A DNA stretch of 64,000 bases from Arenibacter hampyeongensis (GCF_002909255.1 NZ_PIOB01000001.1:248001-312000), one strand, 5' to 3'; shown: positions 34,850-45,124, numbered from the stretch's first letter. Made by a program: numbers and translations. The notes: generated from the letters alone by a model not told the origin.

Positions 34850-35362
34850 ATGGAGCCCAAGACGCCCACTGAATCGCGTACCTTAATGACCGATATGGTC
34901 CTACCAAGTGAAACAAATCCTTTGAACAACCTGTTTGGAGGGGAACTGTTGGCCAGAATGGACCGTGCAGCCAGTATTGCTGCCAGGCGACACAGCAGAC
35001 GAATTACTGTTACCGCCTCCGTGAACCACGTAGCCTTTAACCAAGCCGTACCCGTTGGAAGTGTCGTAACGGTCGAAGCAGCCGTTTCTAGAGCGTTCAG
35101 GACCTCTATGGAAGTATTTATAGACGTTTGGATGGAAGACCGGTTTAATGGCGAGAAATCTAAAGTAAATGAGGCCATCTATACCTTTGTTGCTGTAGAC
35201 GATAGTGGAAAGCCAACCGCTGTTCCTGAATTAAAACCCGAGTCTGCATTGGAAATACAGCGATTTGAAGCTGCACTTCGAAGAAAACAGCTTAGCTTGG
35301 TGCTAGCTGGCAAGATGAAGCCCAAAGATGCCACTGAACTCAAGGCCCTTTTTATGGACTAA
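34850..35362 (+). CDS. Acyl-CoA thioesterase, YciA/ACOT hotdog type
   Basis: The 170-residue cytoplasmic enzyme hydrolyses acyl-CoA. It has the hotdog-fold signatures NPLNNLFGGELLARMDRAA (about 23-41), with the catalytic Asp in the helix, and the VNHVAFNQAVPVGSVV strand pair (about 58-73). Family members act on medium to long chains; the exact range cannot be read from the sequence. The last four bases overlap the end of the convergent aldo/keto reductase gene. Confidence 0.9.
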   Translation: MEPKTPTESRTLMTDMVLPSETNPLNNLFGGELLARMDRAASIAARRHSRRITVTASVNHVAFNQAVPVGSVVTVEAAVSRAFRTSMEVFIDVWMEDRFNGEKSKVNEAIYTFVAVDDSGKPTAVPELKPESALEIQRFEAALRRKQLSLVLAGKMKPKDATELKALFMD

Positions 35363-36201
35363 AAGTCGAAATTATTGGGGTCGGGACCAAAGCGTTTTCC
35401 GCGATCCAACCGGTCTAATTTATTTATATCCGTAAGGGCGAGTTCGAAATTAAAAATATCGGCATTCGCCTCTATTCGGTCCTTTTTTGATGATTTTGGA
35501 ATAGTGACCACTCCTTTTTGCAAACTCCAGCGCAATACGATCTGAGCAATGGTCTTATGGTATTTTTCGGCCAGACTTTTCATAATATCCAATTCAAAAA
35601 TATGCCCTTGCATCAAAGGAGACCAAGCTTCATACTGAATGGTATTTTTATTGCAAAAATCAATTAACTCCTGCTGCACCAAGTAGGGGTGAAATTCCAT
35701 TTGGTTAACCATAGGCACAATTTTCGCCGTTTTAAGCAAATCCTCAAGTTGATGTTGCATAAAATTACTTACTCCAATGGCCCTCACCCGCTTCTGCCCG
35801 TACAAATATTCCAAAGCTCGCCATGTATCCTTGTATTTCCCCTTTACCGGCCAATGCACTAGGTAAAGATCCAGATAATCCAAATTTAACCGCTTTAAAC
35901 TGGCTTCGAAAGCCTTTAAAGTACTATCATAGCCCTGATCGCCATTCCAAACCTTACTCACTACAAAGATCTCTTTGCGATCAATACTACTTTCCCTTAT
36001 CCCTTTACCAACCCCTTCTTCATTTTCGTAGATGGAAGCAGTATCAATATGTCGATATCCTTCTTCCAACGCCCATTTTACGGCATTGGTCACTTCTTTA
36101 CCATCCTCGCTCAAATAAACACCCAAACCAAGATATGGCATTTTAACACCATTGTTTAAAGTAAATGTTCCTTTTAAATCGGTTAAAGTTTTCAATTTCA
36201 A
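35359..36201 (-). CDS. Aldo/keto reductase
   Basis: The 280-residue NADPH-dependent reductase has the complete catalytic tetrad: Asp53 (HIDTASIYENE), Tyr58, Lys83 (VVSKVWN) and His116 (LVHWPVKG). The C-terminal IPKSSKKDRIEAN segment binds the 2'-phosphate of NADPH. It resembles the 2,5-diketogluconate reductase/prostaglandin F synthase branch; the substrate is unknown. It starts 6 bases after the stop of the EnvC-like gene and so may be read from the same transcript, though without a functional link. Confidence 0.92.
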   Translation of the reverse strand: MKLKTLTDLKGTFTLNNGVKMPYLGLGVYLSEDGKEVTNAVKWALEEGYRHIDTASIYENEEGVGKGIRESSIDRKEIFVVSKVWNGDQGYDSTLKAFEASLKRLNLDYLDLYLVHWPVKGKYKDTWRALEYLYGQKRVRAIGVSNFMQHQLEDLLKTAKIVPMVNQMEFHPYLVQQELIDFCNKNTIQYEAWSPLMQGHIFELDIMKSLAEKYHKTIAQIVLRWSLQKGVVTIPKSSKKDRIEANADIFNFELALTDINKLDRLDRGKRFGPDPNNFDF

Positions 36202-36207
36202 ATTATT

Positions 36208-37452
36208 TTACAATTGATATATCCACTCTTCAGGATTAAGTCGAGTAGTATCCTTGTACAGATAAAACTTTAATTGGGTCGTGCCACTGGATTTGCTGGT
36301 ATATATATCTCCCAAATCCGACTTGATATTAACTTTATCCCCCTTCTTCACATAAACCCTGGAGAGGTTGTAATAGGTGCTTATATAATTTCCATGTTTT
36401 ATTTGCACCCCTTTATTTCCGCCAGGTACCGAAAGTATGGCGATAACTTCCCCTTCAAAAATAGACCTCGCCTTGGAACCCTCATCCGTAGCAATAATAA
36501 CTCCGTTACTTTCGTGCTTGATCCCCGGGTAAACCGCATCGTTATAAACGCCAAAACCCTGCCTTTTAATTCCTTTTTCTACCGGCCAGATTAGTTTTCC
36601 CTTGTTCGCCGAAAAATTATTGGCCACAATGGTGGCCTCAGGGGTTAAAACAAACTTACTACTACTTGCCGAGCTGGTATTGGTGGTTTTCCCCACCGCC
36701 TTATTGGATGCCGCAATAGCACTTCGAATCAAGCTTTCTATCTGTTGATCGATCCTCTTGGCCTCCTGCTTTTTCTTATCAATGGCCGCTGCATATTTGC
36801 TTTCGTTTTGTCGTATACTTTTAAGCAATTCCTTTTGGGATTGAATCTCCTTGTACAATTGATTCTTGATCTGTGTATTTTCCGTAACCAATTTGTCTTT
36901 CTCCTTACGTTGGTCCGAAAGATCCTTGTTCAGCTGGGTAAGCTCGTCAGTTTTAGCTACAATTTGCTCACCCTGCTCCTTTCTATACTGGGTGTACTGC
37001 TTCATATACTGAAAACGCTTGAACGCCTGAAGGAAATTCTCTGAGGATAAAAGAAACATTAATCGACTTTGTCCAGATTTGTTCTGATAGGATTTTTGGA
37101 TCATATTACCGTATTCTTCCTTAAGAAAGGCAAGGTCATTACGTAGTTTTCCAATGTTCCTGATATTGGTATTTATTTGTCTGTTAAGTAAGTTGGACTG
37201 TTGATTGGTAACCCTGATCAATTGTTGGCGAACGTTAATTTTTTGGTCCATTGCCTCCATTTGTTCCAAGACATTTCCCTTTTCCTTTTTCTCAGCGAAC
37301 AATAATCGGTTGATTTCAGATATTTCCTTTTGAAGTTGTTCCCGTTTGGATTCCAAGGCCTTTTGTTCATTGGTTTGGGCCAAGGTAAAATTACCCAATA
37401 GAAGTAACATAACTAAAAGAAAATAACCTATATAAGAATTCTTACTTCCCAT
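36208..37452 (-). CDS. EnvC-like murein hydrolase activator (degenerate M23 domain)
   Basis: The 414-residue periplasmic protein has a signal peptide (about 1-25), a long coiled coil (about 28-245) and a C-terminal LytM/M23 domain (about 295-414). The zinc motifs of active M23 peptidases are lost: the first His/Asp pair reads KHESNG, and the HxH motif is replaced by LKFYL. This is the pattern of EnvC, which does not cut peptidoglycan but activates amidases at the septum. It lies in a conserved-looking string with a DUF4292 lipoprotein and a TPR protein, with only 1 base between it and the former. Confidence 0.88.
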   Translation of the reverse strand: MGSKNSYIGYFLLVMLLLLGNFTLAQTNEQKALESKREQLQKEISEINRLLFAEKKEKGNVLEQMEAMDQKINVRQQLIRVTNQQSNLLNRQINTNIRNIGKLRNDLAFLKEEYGNMIQKSYQNKSGQSRLMFLLSSENFLQAFKRFQYMKQYTQYRKEQGEQIVAKTDELTQLNKDLSDQRKEKDKLVTENTQIKNQLYKEIQSQKELLKSIRQNESKYAAAIDKKKQEAKRIDQQIESLIRSAIAASNKAVGKTTNTSSASSSKFVLTPEATIVANNFSANKGKLIWPVEKGIKRQGFGVYNDAVYPGIKHESNGVIIATDEGSKARSIFEGEVIAILSVPGGNKGVQIKHGNYISTYYNLSRVYVKKGDKVNIKSDLGDIYTSKSSGTTQLKFYLYKDTTRLNPEEWIYQL

Positions 37453-37453
37453 A

Positions 37454-38239
37454 TTAATTTAAGACTATTTCTTTGAAACCATTTGGTATACTATAAGGAA
37501 AATTCAAGGCTCTATTAAACTCCATATTTCTAAATTCAACAGTAATATTATTGGTATGGTCGCCATCCAGCGCCAATATATCTATCTCACCGGGTAAAAT
37601 CCATTTGTTTATTTTTTGATAATTCTTGTAGCTAATTTCCAGCATACGTTTTTCCCAGGGTTGGGACAACTGCTGGGTGACCATTTTGTAATTCAATGGT
37701 TCAATTTGAAACAGCGTTTTAAACAACTCCCCTGCCTTTTTTGGTTTTAACTGATAATTGTCATTGGCGATAGCCATCGTATATTTTTCATCCCTCAGAT
37801 CAAATAGAGCCTCCCCCAAAAGCAGGTTTTGAACTTTTTGAAAATCGAGATCGGTTCCCAACAATTGACTTAAATACGAGAAATTTCCGTCAAAATATTC
37901 GTTGTCCATTTTATTATAAAACGACACACGCTCGGGGGTAATGTACGCTTTTACGATTCCCAATGGGGCACTTAGCCATATCGCCTTATCCTTTTCCATT
38001 CTGAGGCTTACACTTACACTCTGGGTAGTCTCGCCGTCTGAATAGTCTATTCTCATCTTGCCACTTAAAGTTTTAAAACTTAAATGGGAGTAATAATGGT
38101 TCCTTATAACGGCCTTTGCAGTTAAATTTTCATCTACTGCTCCACTTTTGATTACACTACTGGACTTACACGAAAATACAAAAACGGCCAAAATACAAAG
38201 CAAGGCCCATTTGTGAAGTTTATTTAAACTGTATATCAT
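37454..38239 (-). CDS. DUF4292 lipoprotein
   Basis: The 261-residue protein has a signal peptide with lipobox ending at Cys24 (FVFSC). Its mature part has the DUF4292 features HLSFKTLSGKMRIDYSD, SVSLRMEKDKAIWLSAPLG and ITPERVSFYNKMDNEYFDG, a beta-rich fold like the LolA/LolB lipoprotein carriers. A LolB-like role at the outer membrane is an inference from fold resemblance. The start at 38239 gives the lipoprotein signal; the frame extends upstream over the end of the TPR gene without one. Confidence 0.85.
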   Translation of the reverse strand: MIYSLNKLHKWALLCILAVFVFSCKSSSVIKSGAVDENLTAKAVIRNHYYSHLSFKTLSGKMRIDYSDGETTQSVSVSLRMEKDKAIWLSAPLGIVKAYITPERVSFYNKMDNEYFDGNFSYLSQLLGTDLDFQKVQNLLLGEALFDLRDEKYTMAIANDNYQLKPKKAGELFKTLFQIEPLNYKMVTQQLSQPWEKRMLEISYKNYQKINKWILPGEIDILALDGDHTNNITVEFRNMEFNRALNFPYSIPNGFKEIVLN

Positions 38240-38243
38240 AATT

Positions 38244-39176
38244 TTACGACCCCGATTTAATTTTACTAAGATACATATTTGCCTTGGAAGAATTTCCCAA
38301 AGCATTGTTAGCATCAACTAATTCTTTATACATTTTATTTGCCAGTTCAGGGTCCTCCAATAAATAATCCAAGCCCGACTCCAAAATGGCAATGGCCTCC
38401 TTATATTTCTTGGCCCTGTTTAGAGCAAGTCCAAAGGTGTAATAAAAGTAGGGCTGGGTCGGAAAGCTTTCCATAGCCTCCTCACTTACGGATGCAGCAC
38501 TCTTAAATTCGCTCTTTGCCAAAAATTCTGAAATAATGGATTCGTAGTTCTTTATGGGGTTTTCCTTTTCAACTTTTATTACCAACGTATCCTCTTGATT
38601 TTCAACCAACTCCTTGGCTTTAATGGAATCATTGATTTTTAAAGTCAGCTGTTTTGAAAATGATGACATTTTAATACCGTTTAGTATTTTTAAGGCATCA
38701 TCATAGTTTTGCTGCCCATAATAGATAAGTGCTAAATTCTCTTTGAACTTGGGTTCATTATAAGGAATTTTATCCTTCACCATATCTATTGTATAGCCTT
38801 GACGTTGCAATATCTCCATCAAGGTATTCAACACCCAAAAATTATGCGGTCTGGCGACAATAGCGGAAATTCCATATTGCTGTGCCTGAACAAACTGTTT
38901 TGAGGCCAAATAAACTTTTGATAGCTCATGGTCGATTACTGAATTATTTGGATCCAACAGCTTACATTCCAACAGGAGGTTTACTGCCCTATCATAGTTC
39001 TCTATTCCTTTATGCTTTAATGCCTCAAAGAATTTTTCCTGAAAATCATCGGTATATTCTTCTAAAAAAACCTCCGAACTTTCTTCCACCTTCAACTCAT
39101 TTTCCTGGGCGCAAATAAGTTCTGGGATCAAAATTAACCCCATGGCAAAAAGTAATATGCGAAAGTTTCTAATCAT
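38244..39176 (-). CDS. Exported TPR repeat protein
   Basis: The 310-residue protein has a signal peptide (about 1-23, ending CAQ) and at least four tetratricopeptide-like helix pairs (for example residues 48-82, 83-116, 153-180 and 227-275, with AxxxYExGxxL-type spacing such as YYTFGLALNRAKKYKEAI). TPR arrays bind other proteins; the partner is unknown. It is followed by the DUF4292 gene after 4 bases and is preceded by dut, so it is part of the envelope string from 41.3 to 36.2 kb. Confidence 0.82.
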   Translation of the reverse strand: MIRNFRILLFAMGLILIPELICAQENELKVEESSEVFLEEYTDDFQEKFFEALKHKGIENYDRAVNLLLECKLLDPNNSVIDHELSKVYLASKQFVQAQQYGISAIVARPHNFWVLNTLMEILQRQGYTIDMVKDKIPYNEPKFKENLALIYYGQQNYDDALKILNGIKMSSFSKQLTLKINDSIKAKELVENQEDTLVIKVEKENPIKNYESIISEFLAKSEFKSAASVSEEAMESFPTQPYFYYTFGLALNRAKKYKEAIAILESGLDYLLEDPELANKMYKELVDANNALGNSSKANMYLSKIKSGS

Positions 39177-39360
39177 ACCTATATATTGCGCATAATGGAA
39201 AACAGACCGAAATCTAAATGAAAAAATATACGCTTCAAGCCTGGGCTATTCCAAAATCACGATTTTCCCAACTGCTATCAATCCTAAAACTAGGATAAGG
39301 GATTGGGTTCATTAAAATTAATGATAAAGCTAGATTCCACCTTGTTTTGCCAAAGAGATT

Positions 39361-39795
39361 TTATTTTACCCCTGTACTGCCAAAGCCACCTTCGCCCCTT
39401 GAAGTTTCCGAAAGCTCCTCAACCTCATTCCACTCAGCTCTTTCATGTTTGGCAATGACCAACTGGGCTATTCTCTCTCCATTTTCAATGGTAAATGCTT
39501 CATTGGAAAGATTTATCAGGATTACCCCAACCTCCCCTCTATAGTCCGCATCAACCGTGCCAGGTGCATTTAGCACGGTAATACCTTTTTTTGCTGCCAA
39601 CCCACTCCGTGGCCTTACCTGGGCCTCAAAACCCATTGGAAGTTCAAGGAAAAGTCCTGTCTTAACAATAGTTCTGTCCATGGGTTGTAATACTATGGGT
39701 TCGGTAAGATTGGCCCTTAAATCCATCCCAGCAGAAGACAAGGTTTCATAACTAGGTAATGCGTGAGCCGATTTATTGATGATTTTTATTGTCAT
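39361..39795 (-). CDS. dut: dUTP diphosphatase
   Basis: Dut hydrolyses dUTP to dUMP, keeping uracil out of DNA and feeding thymidylate synthesis. The 144-residue trimeric-type enzyme has all five motifs: SAGMDLRA (21-28), RPRSGLA, the [10 protein letters not shown] catalytic loop, NGERIAQLV and the C-terminal [10 protein letters not shown] arm that closes over the substrate. The start overlaps the flippase gene stop by 4 bases, so translation is probably coupled. Confidence 0.96.
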   Translation of the reverse strand: MTIKIINKSAHALPSYETLSSAGMDLRANLTEPIVLQPMDRTIVKTGLFLELPMGFEAQVRPRSGLAAKKGITVLNAPGTVDADYRGEVGVILINLSNEAFTIENGERIAQLVIAKHERAEWNEVEELSETSRGEGGFGSTGVK

Positions 39796-41255
39796 TTCCT
39801 TAAAAATATTTGTTTGAGTTTATCACTTTCAAGCCGATATACGATGCCCAAAAATAAAATAAAAAATATACTGCCAATTATTAAATTACGATCGAAAACG
39901 TAAAAGGACAACATGGAAAATAAGATGGAGACCCCTAGGTAAAAAACTATTTTTCTATGATTGTACGGAATAGGGTAGTACATTCTACCAAAAAAGAAGG
40001 AAAGGATTACCATAGTACCATAGGCAACCAAAGTAGCCACGGCGGAAGCAACATACCCAAAATGAGGAATAAAGGCATAATTAATAATTATCGTCAGTAC
40101 GGCCCCGATCAAGGAGATGTAGGCCCCAAATTTTGTCCGGTCCGTTACCTTGTACCACACTGAAAGATTGTGATAGATTCCCAAACAAAAACTAGCCAAG
40201 ATTATAATTGGCACCACAGACATTGCCTCCCAGTAATCCGAATTGGGAACTATAATCAGTTTGAGTAAATCTGCAAAGACCACTACAGAAAGTAAAATAA
40301 CACTTCCCAGGATTACAAAATAATTTGTTATCTGAGCATATGCCCTTTGAGGGTTATCACTTTTGGAGTGACTAAAAAAGAAAGGCTCAATGCCCATCCT
40401 AAAGGCCGTTGCAAATAACGTCATGAACAAGGTAAGTTTATAACATGCAGAATATTTCCCAATCTCGCTCTCGGCAATATCGTTCGGCAAAAGCCAATCC
40501 AACATAATTCGATCAAATACTTCATTAATGGTAAAGGCAATACCTGCAATTAAAACAGGAGCAGCGTATTTGATCATACTGGACCATATGACCCTATCGA
40601 AAGTGTAGGGCCTTCGCAGATAGAGGCGCAACATTAATAAGAGCGTTGTGCCACTAGCTATTAACATAGAAATAAAGATGTAGGAGATTTCAAAGTTAGG
40701 CCTGTAAAGACTACTTAAAAACGATTCTGGATTGTTTTCCGCTATTATCGGAAGCACAATTAGAAAAAAACAATTCAATCCTAGGTTGATCACTACATTG
40801 GCAATCTTGACCAAAGCATAGCGCATTGGTTTTTCATTGGCCCTTAGCCACGAAAACGGAATGATTACCAAAGCATCCAACACAAGAATCAATATCGCAT
40901 ATGTGATAAATTGTGGATCTATATCACTTACGGTTGAAATAGGCCCTTTAAATATAAAAGCCAATAGCATGAAAACAAATGAAGATGCCCCAATGGATAT
41001 TAAGGAGGTGGTGACAACTGTTTTCTTGTTTAGAGCGGTATCGTGATAAAAACGGAAAAATGCGGTTTCCATACCATAAGCAAGTAATACATTAAAAATA
41101 GCAAACCAGGCAAAAATAATGGAAACCTCCCCGTACCCATCCGTAGGGAGAACAGTGACATATAGAGGCGTTAAAAGAAACGATAGCATTCTGGGCAATA
41201 CCGTAGCTAAGCCATAGATAAAGGTCTGTTTAAATAATTTTTTAATTGGATTCAA
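39792..41255 (-). CDS. Polysaccharide flippase, Wzx/MATE-like
   Basis: The 487-residue integral membrane protein has about 14 hydrophobic segments and the N-terminal [20 protein letters not shown] pattern of flavobacterial polysaccharide biosynthesis (Wzx-like) proteins. It should flip lipid-linked sugars across the inner membrane; no glycosyltransferase genes are adjacent, so its substrate is open. The only usable start is a TTG at 41255: the frame is closed by TAG four codons upstream and the next ATG is too far inside. A perfect -7 box lies 47 bases upstream. Confidence 0.88.
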   Translation of the reverse strand: MNPIKKLFKQTFIYGLATVLPRMLSFLLTPLYVTVLPTDGYGEVSIIFAWFAIFNVLLAYGMETAFFRFYHDTALNKKTVVTTSLISIGASSFVFMLLAFIFKGPISTVSDIDPQFITYAILILVLDALVIIPFSWLRANEKPMRYALVKIANVVINLGLNCFFLIVLPIIAENNPESFLSSLYRPNFEISYIFISMLIASGTTLLLMLRLYLRRPYTFDRVIWSSMIKYAAPVLIAGIAFTINEVFDRIMLDWLLPNDIAESEIGKYSACYKLTLFMTLFATAFRMGIEPFFFSHSKSDNPQRAYAQITNYFVILGSVILLSVVVFADLLKLIIVPNSDYWEAMSVVPIIILASFCLGIYHNLSVWYKVTDRTKFGAYISLIGAVLTIIINYAFIPHFGYVASAVATLVAYGTMVILSFFFGRMYYPIPYNHRKIVFYLGVSILFSMLSFYVFDRNLIIGSIFFILFLGIVYRLESDKLKQIFLRK

Positions 41256-41302
41256 AGGAATCTATGAATTAGCTTTAAAATTAGGCATTTAATCAATGCG
41301 GG

Positions 41303-41310
41303 CAAAGTTA
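41303..41310 (-). promoter_or_regulatory. -7 box of the flippase-dut-TPR-DUF4292-envC string
   Basis: Reads TAACTTTG on the minus strand, 47 bases before the TTG start at 41255. Confidence 0.4.
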
Positions 41311-41354
41311 GTTAATTAGCTTATTCGGTAAATAGCGATTCCAAATTCTTTATA

Positions 41355-41388
41355 AATATAAAAGCCCCACATTCCTGTGAGGCCTTAT
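41355..41388 (-). terminator. Terminator of the atp operon
   Basis: AAGCCCCACA (41362-41371) pairs imperfectly with TGTGAGGCCTT (41376-41386), loop TTCC. The minus strand continues into a T-rich stretch. It lies about 45 bases after the atpG stop. Confidence 0.6.
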
Positions 41389-41431
41389 ATAATTTTCCTT
41401 CCCCAAAAAAAAATGGAAAAATAGATACTAC

Positions 41432-42292
41432 TTAGTTGTTCAACGCTTCCGCCCCACCAACAATTTCTAAAATTTCACCGGTTATAGCGGCTTGTCTTGC
41501 TTTGTTGTAAGTAAGTTTTAACTGATTTCTTAAGTCAGTTGCGTTGTCCGTTGCCTTGTGCATAGCGGTCATACGGGCGCCGTGCTCACTAGCGAAAGAA
41601 TCGCGTATACCCTTATACAATTGTGTCTTTAACGATTTAGGAATCAATTGCTCTACAATCTCCGCCTTGGAAGGCTCAAAGATATAATCGGCAGCCGAAT
41701 TGGCTTCACCTGCTACAGGTACAATTGGTAAAAATTGCTCTGTCATCACTATTTGTGTAGCCGCATTCTTGAATTTGTTATAAACAATATCAATTTTGTC
41801 ATAGGCTCCTGTAGTAAACAGATCCATTAATTCCTCGGCAATGACAGCAACATTATCGAAAGTTAAATCATCGTAAACCGCACTATGGTTGGCAATAACC
41901 TTATTCTTTTTCTTTAAAATATCATTTGCCTTTTTACCAATGGCAACAAAATCCACTTGTTTGCCCGCATAGGTGCTATTGGCCAAAAGAACACTCTGTT
42001 TTAAGATGTTCGTATTAAAGGCGCCACATAAACCACGGTTAGAATTTATCGCAACGATCAAAACCTTTTTTACTTCACGGTTATCTGCAAATTTGCTGCC
42101 AGAATCTGAATCAAGACTAGCGCTTAAACTTTGCAATAGCTCCGATAATTTATCAGAATAAGGACGCATTGCGGTAATGGCATCCTGGGCCTTCTTCAAC
42201 TTAGCGGCAGACACCATTTTCATGGCACTGGTAATCTGCATAGTTGAAGATACCGAAGCAATTCTATTTCGTATTTCTTTTAAATTGGCCAT
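41432..42292 (-). CDS. atpG: ATP synthase gamma subunit
   Basis: The 286-residue central stalk of F1, whose rotation drives conformational change in the beta subunits. N- and C-terminal coiled-coil helices are clear (NLKEIRNRIASVSSTMQITS and the closing RNQLKLTYNKARQAAITGEI with GGAEAL), as is the middle Rossmann-like domain (VLIVAINSNRGLCGAFN). The ATG that gives MANLKEIRN was chosen over an upstream GTG in frame. It is last in the operon and separated from atpA by a 103-base spacer with a large hairpin. Confidence 0.96.
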   Translation of the reverse strand: MANLKEIRNRIASVSSTMQITSAMKMVSAAKLKKAQDAITAMRPYSDKLSELLQSLSASLDSDSGSKFADNREVKKVLIVAINSNRGLCGAFNTNILKQSVLLANSTYAGKQVDFVAIGKKANDILKKKNKVIANHSAVYDDLTFDNVAVIAEELMDLFTTGAYDKIDIVYNKFKNAATQIVMTEQFLPIVPVAGEANSAADYIFEPSKAEIVEQLIPKSLKTQLYKGIRDSFASEHGARMTAMHKATDNATDLRNQLKLTYNKARQAAITGEILEIVGGAEALNN

Positions 42293-42308
42293 AGGCTCCA
42301 CTTAAGCT

Positions 42309-42387
42309 CCCCAAGGAGAGGAATACTGTGTTATACAATCATTTATTCAATTCTTTACAGTTTTCCTATTCTGGAAAACTGTAAAGA
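42309..42387. repeat. Hairpin element in the atpA-atpG spacer
   Basis: A perfect 15-bp stem (42352-42366 with 42373-42387, loop TATTCT) is accompanied by CCCCAAGGAGAGG at 42309-42321, a 13-base sequence also present at 4879-4891. On the minus strand the stem comes first, directly after the atpA stop. It could stabilise or process the mRNA. Confidence 0.6.
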
Positions 42388-42395
42388 TTACTTTA

Positions 42396-43970
42396 TTAAT
42401 ATTTTGCGGATAGATCTTTGGCCACAGAGGACAAAACATCTATTACTTCATCCGTTAACTTACCGGCCTTAAGTTGATCCAACACGTCTCTGTGCTTAGC
42501 GTTCAAGAACTCGATATAATCCCTTTCAAATTCCTTAATTTTCTCAACAGGAACTTTGTTCAATAGGTTTTTGGAACCAGCGTAAATAATAGCAACCTGA
42601 TCTTCCACCGTAAAAGGATCGTTCTGCGCCTGCTTAAGAATTTCAACGTTTCTACGTCCCTTTTCAATAACATTCAATGTAGCGGCATCCAAATCTGAAC
42701 CGAACTTGGCAAAAGCTTCCAATTCACGGAATTGTGCCTGATCCAATTTCAAGGTACCAGCTACCTTTTTCATCGATTTTATCTGGGCATTACCTCCAAC
42801 ACGCGATACGGAAATACCTACATTGATCGCTGGACGAACCCCTTGGTTGAAAAGATCTTGGGTTAAGAAAATCTGTCCATCCGTAATAGAAATTACGTTA
42901 GTAGGAATATAAGCGGAAACGTCACCAGCCTGAGTTTCAATAATCGGCAAAGCCGTTAAAGATCCACCACCTTTTACCATTGGTTTCAATACATCTGGCA
43001 AATCGTTCATATTCTTGGCGATAGTATCATCTGCAATTACTTTTGCAGCACGCTCCAATAATCTGGAGTGAAGGTAAAATACATCACCAGGATAAGCCTC
43101 ACGTCCCGGTGGGCGTCTTAGCAATAAAGATATCTCACGATAGGCAACTGCTTGTTTTGATAAATCATCATAGATAATCAATGCTGGTCTACCAGTATCC
43201 CTAAAATATTCACCAATGGCAGCTCCTGCGAATGGCGCGTATACCTGCATGGAAGCAGGATCGGAAGCATTTGCGGCAACAATGGTAGTATACGCCAAAG
43301 CACCGGCATCTTCCAATGTTTTTGCAATGTTTGCTACCGTAGAGGCCTTTTGGCCTATGGCAACATATATACAATATACAGGTTCCCCTGCATCGTAAAA
43401 TTCTTTTTGATTCAAAATGGTATCCACACAAACGGTAGTCTTACCCGTCTGACGGTCACCAATAACCAACTCACGTTGCCCTCTACCTACAGGAATCATG
43501 GCATCGATAGCTTTTATCCCGGTTTGCAATGGCTCTGTCACCGGCTGACGGAAAATTACCCCAGGTGCCTTACGCTCCAATGGCAATTCATATAATTCAC
43601 CAGTTATTGGTCCTTTACCATCTATAGGAGCTCCCAATGTATCTACAACACGACCTACAATACCTTCACCAACTTTAATGGAGGCAATAGTCTGGGTACG
43701 TTTTACAACCGATCCTTCCTTTATATTTCTGGATGGGCTCAACAATACCACACCAACATTATCCTCTTCCAAGTTAAGAACGATCCCCTGAAGTCCACCT
43801 TCAAATTCTACCAATTCTCCGTATTGGACATTGGATAATCCATAAACCCTAGCGATACCATCACCTACTTGTAAAACGGTACCTACTTCGTTTAATGAAG
43901 CTGATGCTTCAAACCCCGATAACTGCTTCTTTAATATTGCTGATACTTCAGCGGCTTTTACTCCTGCCAT
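42396..43970 (-). CDS. atpA: ATP synthase alpha subunit
   Basis: The 524-residue non-catalytic nucleotide-binding subunit of F1. It has the Walker A motif GDRQTGKT, the [16 protein letters not shown] segment, the [21 protein letters not shown] region and the SVSRVGG motif that contributes the arginine finger to the beta site. Length is usual for the family. It follows atpH by 58 bases. atpD (beta) is not in this cluster, so the catalytic subunit must be encoded elsewhere. Confidence 0.97.
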   Translation of the reverse strand: MAGVKAAEVSAILKKQLSGFEASASLNEVGTVLQVGDGIARVYGLSNVQYGELVEFEGGLQGIVLNLEEDNVGVVLLSPSRNIKEGSVVKRTQTIASIKVGEGIVGRVVDTLGAPIDGKGPITGELYELPLERKAPGVIFRQPVTEPLQTGIKAIDAMIPVGRGQRELVIGDRQTGKTTVCVDTILNQKEFYDAGEPVYCIYVAIGQKASTVANIAKTLEDAGALAYTTIVAANASDPASMQVYAPFAGAAIGEYFRDTGRPALIIYDDLSKQAVAYREISLLLRRPPGREAYPGDVFYLHSRLLERAAKVIADDTIAKNMNDLPDVLKPMVKGGGSLTALPIIETQAGDVSAYIPTNVISITDGQIFLTQDLFNQGVRPAINVGISVSRVGGNAQIKSMKKVAGTLKLDQAQFRELEAFAKFGSDLDAATLNVIEKGRRNVEILKQAQNDPFTVEDQVAIIYAGSKNLLNKVPVEKIKEFERDYIEFLNAKHRDVLDQLKAGKLTDEVIDVLSSVAKDLSAKY

Positions 43971-44028
43971 TTGTTATAGATATAAGATTAGGACCACATT
44001 GAAAACCAACATCGTCCAAAAAAATTAT

Positions 44029-44568
44029 TTATAGACTATTTGTAAACTCTCTTTTCAAATTACTTAATTTGTTAGCTATACTTGCATCATACTGCAAATC
44101 CCCAACTCGCAAAATAAACCCTCCAATAATGCTCTCATCCACTTTGTTCTCTATGGTACATTCATTACCGGTAAGTTGAACTACTTTGCTCAATATTTTT
44201 TTCTCAAGTTCACTGCTTAGGGGAACCGCGGTAGTAACCATCGCCACACCCTGACCCTTTCTTGCTTCATTTAAAATGATGAACTTCTCGGCTACTTCTT
44301 TCAGAATTGAAATCCTCTTATTATCCACCAGTGTGGAAATAAGTCCCTCAGTAACTGAATTACTACCCTTAAAGATTTCGGATAAGGCATTCTTTTTAAG
44401 TTCGCCTTTTAAAACAGGGCTTCCCAACATTTCCTGAAGTTCGGTACTGTCGGCTATAGTAGATATTATAGATCGAAAATCCTTTTCCACCTGTTCGGTA
44501 GCCTTATTCTCTACCGCCAAATCCAATATTGCTTTTGCGTAACGTACGGCTGCTCTAGCTTCGTTCAT
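44029..44568 (-). CDS. atpH: ATP synthase delta subunit
   Basis: The 179-residue peripheral-stalk subunit that ties F1 to subunit b. The N-terminal helical domain starts ARAAVRYAKAILDLA, and the C-terminal part ends with the family pattern (VDESIIGGFILRVGDLQYDASI). The ATG at 44568 was preferred to a TTG two codons upstream. It begins 10 bases after the atpF stop. Confidence 0.94.
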   Translation of the reverse strand: MNEARAAVRYAKAILDLAVENKATEQVEKDFRSIISTIADSTELQEMLGSPVLKGELKKNALSEIFKGSNSVTEGLISTLVDNKRISILKEVAEKFIILNEARKGQGVAMVTTAVPLSSELEKKILSKVVQLTGNECTIENKVDESIIGGFILRVGDLQYDASIANKLSNLKREFTNSL

Positions 44569-44578
44569 ATCCAAATCC

Positions 44579-45079
44579 CTAATTTAACTTGATATCCCCG
44601 ATCATTTCCTCGACCAACTTTAATTGCTTGGCTTTGTCGGAAAACTGACCCTTAATTAACTTTTCCGCAATTTCCAGGGATAGGGTAGCCACTTCATTCT
44701 TTATATCGGCTACAGCAGCTTTCTTTTCGCTTTCAATAGCAAGTTGAGCTTGCTTGATCATTTTGTCAGCCTCAGCCTGTGCCAACTCTTTGGCATCAGA
44801 AACCATCTTCTCTTTCATTTCGCGGGCCTCTTTGATCATGGCCTCACGCTCACCCCGTGCCTCTTGTAAAAGACGCTCACTATCGGCAGTAACATTTTGC
44901 ATTTCCTTTTTGGCATTTTCCGCAGCGGCCAAGGCATCCTTAATTCCCGATTCGCGATCTTCAACGGCATCTAGAATAGGTTTCCACGCAAATTTACGCA
45001 GCAAAAGAAGCACTGCTATAAATAATAACAATTGCCAAAAAAACAATCCAAATGAAAACTGCTCTATTAATTTTTCCAT
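44579..45079 (-). CDS. atpF: ATP synthase subunit b
   Basis: The 166-residue subunit b forms the peripheral stalk. A single N-terminal membrane helix (about 8-26, FSFGLFFWQLLLFIAVLLLL) is followed by a long charged helix with AWKPILDAVEDRESGIKDAL and heptad-like repeats up to the C-terminus. Only one b-type gene is present, so the stalk is a homodimer. It comes after atpE, separated by a spacer with a perfect hairpin. Confidence 0.96.
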   Translation of the reverse strand: MEKLIEQFSFGLFFWQLLLFIAVLLLLRKFAWKPILDAVEDRESGIKDALAAAENAKKEMQNVTADSERLLQEARGEREAMIKEAREMKEKMVSDAKELAQAEADKMIKQAQLAIESEKKAAVADIKNEVATLSLEIAEKLIKGQFSDKAKQLKLVEEMIGDIKLN

Positions 45080-45124
45080 GTCCTAATATATGAAATGTAA
45101 ACGTTTAATTTTTAATTGTAAAAG

